64,000 nt of DNA from Psoroptes ovis. Lineage: Eukaryota; Arthropoda; Arachnida; Sarcoptiformes; Psoroptidae. The DNA is taken from contig PQWQ01000001.1 of assembly GCA_002943765.1 (NCBI GenBank), forward strand, positions 1,364,001-1,428,000, read 5' to 3'. Under the pieces are notes generated by a model, which worked only from the letters and a program-made list of their open reading frames with translations, searched no databases and was not told where the DNA came from. A program made the translations under genes and the position numbers. This document shows, piece by piece, positions 16,601-27,300 of the stretch; position 1 is the stretch's first letter, and every line of letters starts with the position of its first letter.

Positions 16601-19600
16601 ATCATTATTATCATTATTACATTTTTCAACAAATTCAAAACCGGCCAATTTCCATGTACCTTTTTTATTGATCAATATCGATTGTGGTGATATATTACGA
16701 TGTATTATTTTACAATTATTATGTAAATAAATTAATGCTTCAATAATCTTTGTTTTTATATTTATACACAAAAACAAGATCATTATATCCAAGATGAGGG
16801 CGATGATGATTAATTAAAATTTTCGATCCATTAATATTGTTCATGAATTATTTTTAAAATCACAAAATGAGTGAAATTCATAGCCAGAATTGAGTCAAAT
16901 AGTGCCATGTTTGAAATGTCGAGAAAATCATAGGGAAAACGAAGAGAAAATCGAAAGAAAAATTAAGAAAAATTCTTCCTATTGATTCAAAAAAGAAAAT
17001 ATTGATCTGATTCTTGTTTTCATTTTCATTCATTGCCAAATGATTAAGAAATAAAAGTTTTTTAATGTTTGTTTGTCTCTGTTTTTCTGCTACCATTCTC
17101 GACTCATTCGGCTTGGATTCAAGTAATTATTGATAATCGATAAAATCCAAACAAAATAACACACAAATCATTGTTACATAAACTTTTTGAACATTTAAAC
17201 ACTTGGAATAAGATTTCCAAAAAGAGATTCACAATTCAAAATTCAGAATTGAATTAAATTCAAATTTAATTCTTGCCAATTTATCTTTGCTTCAGAGAAG
17301 AAAAAAAAAGTCAAATGCACTGAAATTCATTTATATTTTATTTATTCGTCGACTTTTGATTCATTCATTCATTCATTCTTTAGCTAAAATGATGGCAATT
17401 TTTCAATTGTCATTTTCGAAAAATCCATCGTTTGTGCTGCACATTTATTTACCATTATTTTTTGAATCATGTTTATAATCAACGATGAGCCACAATGGTA
17501 ACCAGTTTCAACGTATAAAACAAACAAACAAACAAAACAAAACGACAATAATTCAATTGTGAAGAAATATTCAATTGTTTTCAATCAATCAATCGATGAT
17601 TTCATTTTTTTTATTACTTTTATTTATTTTTTATTGTTTTTCATTCATTCATTCATTCAATCACTCATCGATTGATTCATTCATTCATTGATTCATCTAT
17701 TCACCATCATAGATTCAACATTTTTTCTGTTCATTGAATCCAAACCAATTCTTTCGTGAGAATATATATCTCTCTGGATAATAAGATTATTATTATTATT
17801 ATTATTATTTTGTTCTTTTATTTCAACATATAATAATGAAAATCTTCATTCGTTCAGTCATTCAATACGTTTGATGATATAAAAATTTATTTATTTATTT
17901 TTCATCATCATCATCATCTTCTTTTTCATCATCGACGACGATCGAAATATTTTAATATCAATTTTGTTTCGTAAAAAGAATATATTCTTTGTTTACCACT
18001 TTGTTGAAAACAAAAAAAAAAAAAATAAATAAATAAATAAAACTTGATTGTAATTTTTGTAATATTTTCAATTCTTCGATTCTTTGATTCAATTCAATTC
18101 ATTCAACTCGAATTATGAATGAATATCTCATGGGATATTGCCATCTTTTTTATTTTATTTTATTTATTTTATCGAATCCAAACAACGACTAGACATAGAC
18201 AACGATGATAACGACTGCATTTGTAGCCATTATCGTTGAATTTTTTCGTTGAGTTTCGTGAAAAAGTGAAAATTTTCGAGTTTTCAACGAAGAAGAATTG
18301 AAGAGAACGAAAAAATATTTTCATCCAAACGAAAAATTTCTACGAATTTCAACGAATTTATTATTCGTTTTGTTTTAGTGTTTAAGAGTTTTAGAGAGTT
18401 TAACTCTGGGTTGATTCGGTTGTTGTTGTTGTTGCTTTAAATATCAAGAAAAAAAAAGTTATTTCAACATTAACATTAATAATAATAATAATGTTGATGA
18501 CAAAGAATAGTGAACGAACAGCAAAAAAAAAAAAAAAAATTCTGGATGAAAATGAAATAAAAATATCAAATTGAATCAAACGATTAATATTAAGCTTTTG
18601 CGTGTGTTTGTGTGTGTGTGTGTGTGTTTGTTGTAAGCACCATTGTGCTCGGTAGTAGTCGTATGTATGTTTGGTCTTTGCGATTATAAATGGTTTTTCA
18701 TCATCATCATCATCACCACCAACATCATCAACATTATCAAACGATTTATGGAATATAAATGGTAATATCCAAAATAAAATAAATGCAACAAAATAAAACA
18801 AAAAACAAAAATTTGAAAATTTGTATTTTTGCTTTTTGTTTTTGTTTTACTTGATTATTCGTTTGTGATATATTCGTTCGTTTCATTTTTTGTTTGATAT
18901 TCTGTTGTTGATAATTTATTTTTTTTCAAATGCTTTTCGAAACAAACGAAAATTCTCGCAATTCTTTGAACAGAAAAAAAAGCTTTGAAAGCTTTGAAAA
19001 ATGGTGAAAAGTTTTTTTTTGTTGTTGCTGCTGCAGAAATCAGAACCAAATCGAAACTAAATCAGAACTGAATCAAAGCTAAATCGAAACTAAATCAAAG
19101 CAAAATTCGAATTTTTTATCTTTGATTTTGATCATTTGATTTAATTCAACGAATTTAAATCCTCTGAATACGGATTCTGTTGCCGTTGCCACTGTTGTTG
19201 TGAGAAATTTCATTGTATTATGTGTTTGGATGATGATAATAATAATAATAATAAACGATGATATTGATGGTGATAATAATTTATTTTTACTCTCATTGTT
19301 ATTATAAATAACAATCTTCTCAGAACCCTTCAACCAAATTTTCAATTCAAATCTTAAAGAGACAACAGAGTGGAATGGTAATTTTCTATTTCATTTCAGT
19401 TTTACTTTTCTTTTTTGAATAAAATTTAAAGCAAAGTTTCGACCTATATTTTTAAATTTCTTTCATTTAATCAAAAAGTTTGAATTTGTCGAGTTTGCTT
19501 TGTTAATATTTCTTTGTTGTCCAAGGTTTTAGAACAAGGAAAAAATGTTTATTTATTTATTCATTTTATTAAGTGAAATCTATTTGAATTTATGTATTTG

Positions 19601-20782
19601 TTTGGTTTATATTTGTTTATTTGTTTAAGGTTTTTCTTAAACTTATTTGTGTTTAGTTTTTCACTATTTTTTCGTTTTGTTTGCATCGCTTTCTATTTTT
19701 TTTCATATTCAATTTTATATTCAATTTCGTGTTAGAATTTGAATTTATTAGAATTTGATAAAGAAGAATGAAAAACAAATAATAGAGAAATATTTTACTT
19801 ACTTGTAATAATCCATATTTTATTTCAAATTCCAATAAATTTGATTCACGTAATAATGGTAATGGTTCATATGTTTGTGGTAAACGTTCTTCAAGATATT
19901 CATAACAATTTGCTAAACTACCTAATAATGGTTCAGTAACGAATGCTAATGTATCGGTTGATTCTTCCACAGAATGTATAATAGATAATATACGTGGATG
20001 TCTTAAACGTTCCAATTGTCTAACACTAAAACGTAATATTTCGGCAATCATTTCCTTACGTTTAGGTTTATGTAATTTATCTGCAATACGTTTATCATAG
20101 AAAAATAATGATACTTCCTAAGCGATTTGCAACCAAAAGAAAAATGGAATAGGAATAAATAGAATAAAATGAAATAAATTAATGAAACAAATTAAATAAT
20201 GAACAAAATCAAATGGATTCATTCATTCATTCATAAATAATGAATTGTCATTAACATTAATTGTCATCATTATCAACATTATGATATGATGGTTAATATT
20301 TGAATAAAAGATAATTAAATATTATCGTAAAAAAATAATAAAATAATAATGATTGTAATTAAAAGGTGTATCTATTTTGCCTTGATTCAATTTTTTTTTT
20401 TTGTAGCTAAAATCCATAGCAAACATCAAATACATTAGGCGTGTCAGCGTTAGCATAATGCAATTAATGTTAATCAATTAATTAATGTAACATAGCGGAA
20501 AATAGAAATTCTTACTTTCATATCAGATTTTCTTGTAGCTTCAAATATTTTCCAAACCAATTCTGGTCCAGCCGAACCAATTTGTTTACCACAATCATAA
20601 TATTGTGATATTGGATTACCATCGATAATATTGTTAAAGTTTGATGATAATGATGATGATGATGATATAAAAGTCGGACTAGTTGGATTTGGCGATATCG
20701 ATGATGTTGATATAGATGATGATGATGATGGTGCGGCTGCTGCTGATGCATTTGTTGCCGATGATTTTAATTTGGCAAACAT
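199..20782 (-). CDS. SCYL2: SCY1-like protein 2 (SCYL2/CVAK104-type pseudokinase), 3' end off window
   Basis: Eight coding exons on the minus strand: 20516-20782, 19803-20117, 16595-16747, 16110-16325, 15627-15743, 7677-7802, 5061-5237 and 199-324. All join in phase 0 and give 499 residues; the C-terminal half, including the tail that binds clathrin and AP2 in animals, lies beyond position 1. SCYL2 works on clathrin-coated vesicles at the trans-Golgi and endosomes. The N-terminus (to about residue 55) is Ser/Asn-rich. The kinase-like fold starts near NPISQYYDCGKQIGSAGPEL. The catalytic loop reads IIHRNIS, so the HRD aspartate (residue 212) is Asn, and DFG is replaced by GFE (230-232): a pseudokinase, as usual in the SCY1 family. 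HEAT-like helical repeats begin after about residue 360. The start is the ATG at 20782, 59 residues before the conserved region. Odd: introns reach 7.8 kb, against under 100 nt in most genes to the right. Family identity is clear; the SCYL2 rather than SCYL1/3 call rests on remembered similarity along the whole length. Confidence 0.92.
498..531. repeat. poly(T) tract, 34 nt
   Basis: An uninterrupted run of 34 T. It creates two spurious overlapping open frames rich in Lys or Phe. Confidence 0.95.
649..721. mobile_element. 73-bp inverted-repeat element, copy 1
   Basis: Begins GTTGTCCAAAAATTTTTTGC and ends with the near inverted complement AAAACTTTTCGGACAAC. It has the same terminal sequence and length as the copies at 2105, 4763, 11256, 12614 and 22349. 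No coding capacity. Lies in a SCYL2 intron. Confidence 0.7.
2105..2178. mobile_element. 73-bp inverted-repeat element, copy 2
   Basis: The left end is degraded (GTGGTACGAAAAGTTTTGG) but the right end is canonical (CCAACTTTTCGGACAAC). The interior carries its own short inverted pair, CCACCG and CGGTGG. Lies in a SCYL2 intron. Confidence 0.6.
3791..3826. repeat. poly(A) tract, 36 nt
   Basis: An uninterrupted run of 36 A inside SCYL2 intron 7. I see no transposon body attached to it, so I do not call it a retroposon tail. Confidence 0.95.
4763..4834. mobile_element. 73-bp inverted-repeat element, copy 3
   Basis: Starts TTGTCCAATAAGTTCCTTGC and ends GGCAAAAAACCTATTGGACA. This variant resembles the copy at 12614 (AATAAGTT instead of AAAAAGTT). 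Lies in a SCYL2 intron. Confidence 0.6.
5238..7676 (-). other. SCYL2 intron 6 (2.4 kb)
   Basis: AT-rich intron without recognisable coding sequence. It holds a short (GAT)n run near 5800 and ATT/AAT microsatellites. Confidence 0.6.
10650..10681. repeat. (TAA)n microsatellite
   Basis: About ten TAA/AAT units in a row inside SCYL2 intron 5. It is one of many trinucleotide AT microsatellites in the window. Confidence 0.85.
11256..11328. mobile_element. 73-bp inverted-repeat element, copy 4
   Basis: One of the best preserved copies. It begins GTTGTCCGAAAAAATTTG and ends CTAAAACTTTTCGGACAAC. The interior holds a second inverted pair, GTATTC and GAATAC. Length is the same as copy 1. Confidence 0.72.
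12614..12689. mobile_element. 73-bp inverted-repeat element, copy 5
   Basis: Starts TTATTGGCCAATAAGTTCTT and ends AAAAACTTTTTGGACAATAA, an imperfect inverted pair. The interior shares TATCGAATTCATAGAC-like sequence with the copy at 4763. Lies in SCYL2 intron 5. Confidence 0.6.
16748..19802 (-). other. SCYL2 intron 2 (3.1 kb)
   Basis: AT-rich, with long (ATTC)n and (TTA)n stretches (17360-17810) and a (TG)n run near 18610. No recognisable exon or RNA gene. Confidence 0.55.
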
Positions 20783-22348
20783 TTTGTGTCGTTTATTTAT
20801 TTATTTATTCATTTTTTTCAAACAAAATAATTTTAAATATTGATAATTTAATTGAATGGATGAATGAATGATTATTTTGCACAATGAATATCACAATTCG
20901 CTATTTGGACGATTGATTTTTCAAATGATTTTTTTTTGAAATTTCGTTGAATTGAAATTTTTAAAAAATATTGACTCGAATGATTGCCAACAAAAAACAA
21001 CAGGTCGTCGTGTATTGTGCAATATTTCAATCATTAAATTTAAAATAAACTTATCATTTTGAATTATAAAATTAATTGAATGAATTGATAACATTTCATT
21101 TTCATTTTTTGTGATCTCTAATTTCACAAAATATTAAATAAAATACAAGACAAGATTACAACATTGAAAAAGTTAAAAAAAAACAGAACAAAACAAACAA
21201 ACAAAATAATTTGATATTATCAATATTATTTATTCCATTCAAAATATTATTATTATTATTATTATTATTGAACACCGAAATGTAATATAATATCTATAAA
21301 AATGGTCATAATGGCTGATCGAAACCCATAATGATAATGATGATGATGATGATCATAAACTTTTAGATGGAATTCCACCACCAACACATCAGATGAATGA
21401 AAATTTACCTAAAAACTAAATATTCAATCCAATATTCCATTATCATCGAATAATTGATTTCAGTCTATTGAACCACATCATTATCTAGCTGTCTATATAT
21501 TTGTGGTGGAAAATTTGAATTTGTGGAAATTTGTGGAATAAACAAACATACACCAACACATACAAACATTGAAATGTACAATGTATATCAAATATCAATG
21601 ATAAACGAAAATATAAACAACTTATGTTGATGATTATTATTATGATGATGATGATGAGGATGATCAATGAATTTGACTGAATGAATGTTTAGAAATGTTT
21701 TTTCATTGCGAATTAGATAGAAATTGAAATAGACGACAACGACTTCGACGACGACGATGCAATAATGATTATATTAATGAACGAAGATGGTTAAAAGAAC
21801 AAAAATTTGGATAAATTCCCGAAGTAAATGATCAGTATGTGAGTGTGTCTGGTATATGCATGTGTTTGTCGTGTGTGTGTGTTTGTGTGCCGATTTTATC
21901 GAATGGTCATGTGTATGTGTGGTGTGTTTTAGTACGCAGATAATGTATGCGACTGTATGGATATTGTTTGTGCATAATTTGAAATAATCAAACAAACAGG
22001 TAAACCAAGAATTATACAGCCTGGAATTTGAAGAATTCTGAAGATATATTGAAGATATTGGAGACCCTCATTCTTCACACATCTCAAACAAAAATAAGAA
22101 TCACTTCTAAAAAAAAAATCTTCATCAACTTCATGAAATTCTTGAAGACTTTTCTTACCATTATTTCCTATCAAATAGTCATGTTCAAAATTGTAATTAT
22201 TTTATATTACTTTATGTCTAAATATTTTTTCATTTTTACCTCCTTTTTTTTCTTGGTTACTTTACTTGATTCATTTTGAAGAGGCAATGAAAAAATAGAA
22301 ATATATGAACCAAAAGCAAACAAAAAACAAAATGAAACAATATTTGAT

Positions 22349-22422
22349 CGTGTCCTAAAAGTTTTTGTCGATTCGACATGGGCATTAGCATTGATTCTAT
22401 AGCCATGAACTTTTTGGACAAA
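22349..22422. mobile_element. 73-bp inverted-repeat element, copy 6
   Basis: Starts CGTGTCCTAAAAGTTTTTGT and ends CATGAACTTTTTGGACA. It carries an internal GTCGATTCGAC palindrome. This is the only copy seen outside SCYL2. Confidence 0.55.
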
Positions 22423-24314
22423 ATTTCAACATTTTTTTTTCTTTATCATATGCCATTTACATTTAAAGCACAGACAGACAAATATAAATTTTTCAACATT
22501 TATATATTTTTAACGATATATATATAAATAAATTTCGAATTGAATACACCGTTATGTATTCCAACAACAGCAACAATAACATTCCACTGTGTATATGTCA
22601 AGAAAAATTCTGTTTTCCAAGTTATTATTCTTCAAGAACCAGAAATACATATATACTTGTATGTATTTATATTACAAATGAAACAGAAAACATGATCACA
22701 CAGAATCCATGCAAAATATCATTATTATTTGAATTCAAAAAAAAGAAAAAAAATGCCAGAAAAATAATAATATCAAACAACCATTTTTTTTTTTGTATAT
22801 ATTTATTTTCACCATTTTTGTGTTTGTGTTTGTGTTTGTATGTCGCCAATATTAAACAGATCATGATCATGTTGATGATGGTGATAGTAATGAGAATCTA
22901 ATATTATTTTTTTACCTAGAAAAAAATAAAATAAATAAACATTTAACATGAAAAAACAAAATATTTGAATTTGAAATTTTTCTTTTTTTCGTATATGAAA
23001 CATTTACTGAAACATGGAAATAATGGTAATAATAATGATGAAGAAGAAATGCAAACCCAAAAAACGGTAAGAAAATCAAATGGAATTTGAATGGAAATTA
23101 ACTTGCCATTGATGATGATGATGATGATATAAACAGTGATTATTGGCAAATAATTTTAGTAAAAGTTGAAACAGCTGAAAAACCAGAAAAAATGATTGTT
23201 AATTCAACTGCAAATCGTTTATATATTCGTATTTTTAATGTTTCATATTTGTATATGTTTGTTTTCAGTAAATAATAATAATAATGGTAATAATATTAAT
23301 GTAAATATATGAACATTTTCACGAAAATATAATTATCAATTGAAATATTATCTTTTTTTAAATCTATTCGTAAATTTATTCTTGAATAAATGGTCAATCG
23401 AGAAAATGATTTCCATTTCATTTTCCATTTTTACATTTTTTTTCGCTTAAATGCTTCAAGTATAATCATACAATTATTATCTTCTTGATCATCATTTTGA
23501 TGGCGCCGAAGAAATTTATAGAATCATAGAATCAGTTGAATTGATCTATATGATTCGCTTGATTTCGATTTCGATAATGCATTTCTATTTTTTTTTATTT
23601 ATTTCATTCATTTATTTGTATTCATCATGATCAAATCAATTGATTAGATCAATTCAAATCAATTGAATTCTGTATTCTTTCATTTTCATTCAATCGTAAT
23701 GTCTTTATCTCCATTTTCGATTGTTGTCCAAAGAAAAAAAAATGTTGGCCGGAGAACATATTACAAACATCAAATATCCCATTGAGACCCTTTTAATTTA
23801 TTTATTTTTGTTTATCTTGACTATAAATCGTCGATAGTCGAATGATAATGTATGCATTATCATTCGAGATGAAATTTAAAAGTTCAAGAATCGTTTCAAT
23901 TGATAAAAAACAAGAAGAATAAGACGAAGAATGGCAACAAAAAAAAAATGAAATATCAAGAATTCAGGAGAAAAAAATATTCAAAATTTGGGATTTTTCT
24001 TATGTTTCACGGATTATGAATTTATGAATAAATGATGATTTAATAAATGATTTAAATATATGAAAAGATGGGAAAATTAATCACTGGAAAACAAGAAAAT
24101 AAATCCAGAACTAAAATAAAAATAATAATAAATCAAATTCAATCAAATCAAATCAAAGACATGAAAATCAAAAATTTTGTCTGGGAATTATTCGTCTATG
24201 ATTCGAAAATATCTGGCAAAAGACAAAATCGAAATTAAAATATGAGAAAAAAAATTGAAGAAAATCAAAATTTCTTAAATTAAAATTTAAAAAAAAAATA
24301 TGAATCCACCAAAG

Positions 24315-24348
24315 ATTTCCCACCAAAGAATATTCTTTGGTGGGAAAT
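24315..24348. repeat. 34-bp perfect palindrome
   Basis: Two 17-bp arms, ATTTCCCACCAAAGAAT and its exact complement, meet with no spacer. The core CCACCAAAG also occurs as a direct repeat just to the left (24306-24314). I see no terminal repeat or target duplication around it. Confidence 0.9.
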
Positions 24349-27300
24349 TCAAAAGCAAAATCAAATTTCAAAATAATTCTGTATTAAAGAATTACAGAAT
24401 TTTTCGTAAAGAAACTAAAATTCTCGTTGGTGGAAGAAATCCTGAAAAATAGTTTGAAACATTTATTCTGGTTTGTTTCACCAGTACTCATTTTTTTTTT
24501 CTAGAAAAAAAAACACTTTTCTAAATTGAAAAATGAATTTTTTCAAATGGTAAAAAAAATACTATGAGTCTTATTTTGAACGTATGAGGAGATTAAATAT
24601 ATGAAAAAAAATTAAATTAAATTATCATTAATTTCATTGCAGAATGGAGAAAATGATGATGAAGATGAAGAACAAGAAGAGCAAATGATTCTGATTTCAT
24701 GAATTTGAAATTCTTAAAATTTTTAAAAAAATTATTTTCAAAAATTGAAAACGATTTTCAAATATTTATTTTTGTAGAGAATCACTGAGAAGTGATTTTT
24801 TTTAAGAGAAAAATGATTCAATGATGATTTCTTCAAGAAATGATTTTGTCCAAAAAATCATTTTTTGTAACAATTTCAAAAATCTTATTATAAAAACAAA
24901 AATGAAATACATTTAAATAGCCAGAAACAATAATAATAATGATATTGATAATGATGACAATAAAAAACAATGTCATTATTCGGAATGATCATCATTCGTA
25001 GACGGATTCAATTTTATTTTTTGGTTTTTGCTTTTTGACACTTTGGTTGTTTGTTGTTGTTAGATTTCAATGATTTTCTCAAATTTACAATCGTTGTTAC
25101 AATTCATTATCATCGAATAATTTAAGAATTATTTGCTACCAAAAATAAAACATGAAATGTATTAGATGTTTTTGAAATAAAAACATCAAATAATTTCAAA
25201 AGACTTCCAGTTATTGTAATGGTGATAATGTAATTTACTGTTTGACAACGGCACTATCAACAGCAACAACGATTGTAGCAGCAACAGCAGTAAACGATAT
25301 TGAGTTTTGAAATATCAAAATTGTCAATTTGTTTTTCTTCTGAACCAAAATAAAAGTTTTCAACAATTTATATTCCAGTTAAGGAATTTTTAAAAAATAT
25401 TTTCAAAAATATTTTCAACAAAATATTCTCGGTCATCATTCATAACTTTGTCAACGTTATTAAACGATAATACCATAGCCATGTGAGTGTTTTGGATGAT
25501 TCGGTACGTTTCATTTATTCAAATTACCATTCTTTGCATTGATTGTATTGATTTATGTATGACGTAAAAGATATTCAAGTTACGGATCGATATATGACAT
25601 TCGTATATCATTAGTACCATTTGTACTGTTCCTATCCCCATTTATCCATTGTTTTCATACAATTTCATTACAATTATCATTAAAAATTTTTAAATGATTC
25701 AAAATGATTCAATTTTCATTTGAATTGTCATTTTCAAGCATTCAATGCATTTAATTATATTGATGCAAACATATGATGATATTAATGATGGCAATTTTCA
25801 TATTTTTTAATTTTATCTTCTAAATTACTAATTTGTTCCTATCTCTTTTTTCGTGAATTGATTCAATCATCTTACGCTTCATAAATCAATAATTGGCACC
25901 ATTTTTACCAACTTTCTTCCAGCGATATTTTCAACATTTTTCAGGGTTACAATCATCTTTCCGAAGCAATTATTGAAGCCATTGTAAATGTTACTTAAAA
26001 CATTGATCAACAATGAAGAAAAACCTTGTGATCTTTTGCAAATAATTTTCAATTATTTGCTGCATACAAAATGAATATTCAAAATAGATTTTTTTTTCAA
26101 GACATTTTTTCGTTGTTTTGATCATATGTAATTATTATCGTCATTATCATCATATTGAATACGAATGATTCCATGACAACAGCACCGTCATCAGCAGCAA
26201 CAATAAGGGCCTCTGAAAATTGAAAAATTTTGAATTTCAAAATTTCAATTTTCGAAAATTCACAAATTCCCATCGTTGTTATTCAAAAGAAAACGAATAA
26301 TAAAGAGTAAGGAAGAACCTGTAATTTGATGATAATCTCGAATTTTTTCTTCCATCAAATACTCCTACTTCTTCGGCAATTCAAATCTATTGGCTCAGAA
26401 TGTTCTTGAAGAAAGAAATGCAAATTCGTTGGCTATGTTTTCGAGGCAAACTTTTCTTACGATGAACATCGCTCCATGTTTACTCGAACCGAAAATGTCC
26501 TCGTATGTGCTTCGAAATTCTTGTAACAACGATGATAATCGCGTGTGTATTAAGATTGAGGTTTTTTCCCTATTTATCACCCATAAATCAAATTAAGTTG
26601 TTCAAAGTTTTCAAAGATTTTGTTTTCAAAGTTTGAAAGTGACAAAGGGGCGTTATTTCATATCTTCAAACACACAAACACACACAGTAGTTTGCCACCT
26701 TACTTATCTGCTTTATTTTATTTTGTCGGGCGCCTGCTAAAAAAACTATGCTCAACGGTAAACATAAAAACACCAACACACGTTTGATGATTTATCTGCT
26801 GTTGATATCTATCCATCTTAATTCAAAATTCAATTCAGTTAAATTCATTCACACAGTATGTTGTCACCTGGAATAAATGTGGGAAAAATGGTAGGCAAAA
26901 ACATGAAAATAAATTATTATTATTATTATTATTATTGAAAAATCTTCACTACGAAAGCATTTTTCACTGATACAATCCTTATACATTTCTTAGTTGAAGA
27001 AATTCAATAAATAATAATGAATATTATGATTACGATTTACGATTTATGGTGAGAATTGAATGGGAGTAAATAAAAATAGAAAAAATTTCTTGGAAAAAAA
27101 AACAAACGAAAATGAAAGATGACAAGGCAAATGGTGAAATTTGTCATTACTGTTGCCGCTGTTGTTTGGTACCTTTTAAATGTCAAAGTAAAAAAAACCA
27201 AGCACCCAACAAAAACTATTTGATAATCAAAACACGTAGCAATGAATGGATAAATGAATGAATGATTGTAAAGAAATTGAAAGGTGCAAAATTTTTGAAT

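Noticed and set aside
19500..19550. GTTGTCCAAGGTTTTAGAACAAGG as a seventh copy of the 73-bp element
   Set aside because: Only one end is present, with no matching inverted end at the expected distance.
23445..23520. Minus-strand frame FYKFLRRHQNDDQ, considered as the missing BIG C-terminal exon
   Set aside because: A stop lies directly upstream, there is no acceptor AG after it, and the sequence does not match the family end.
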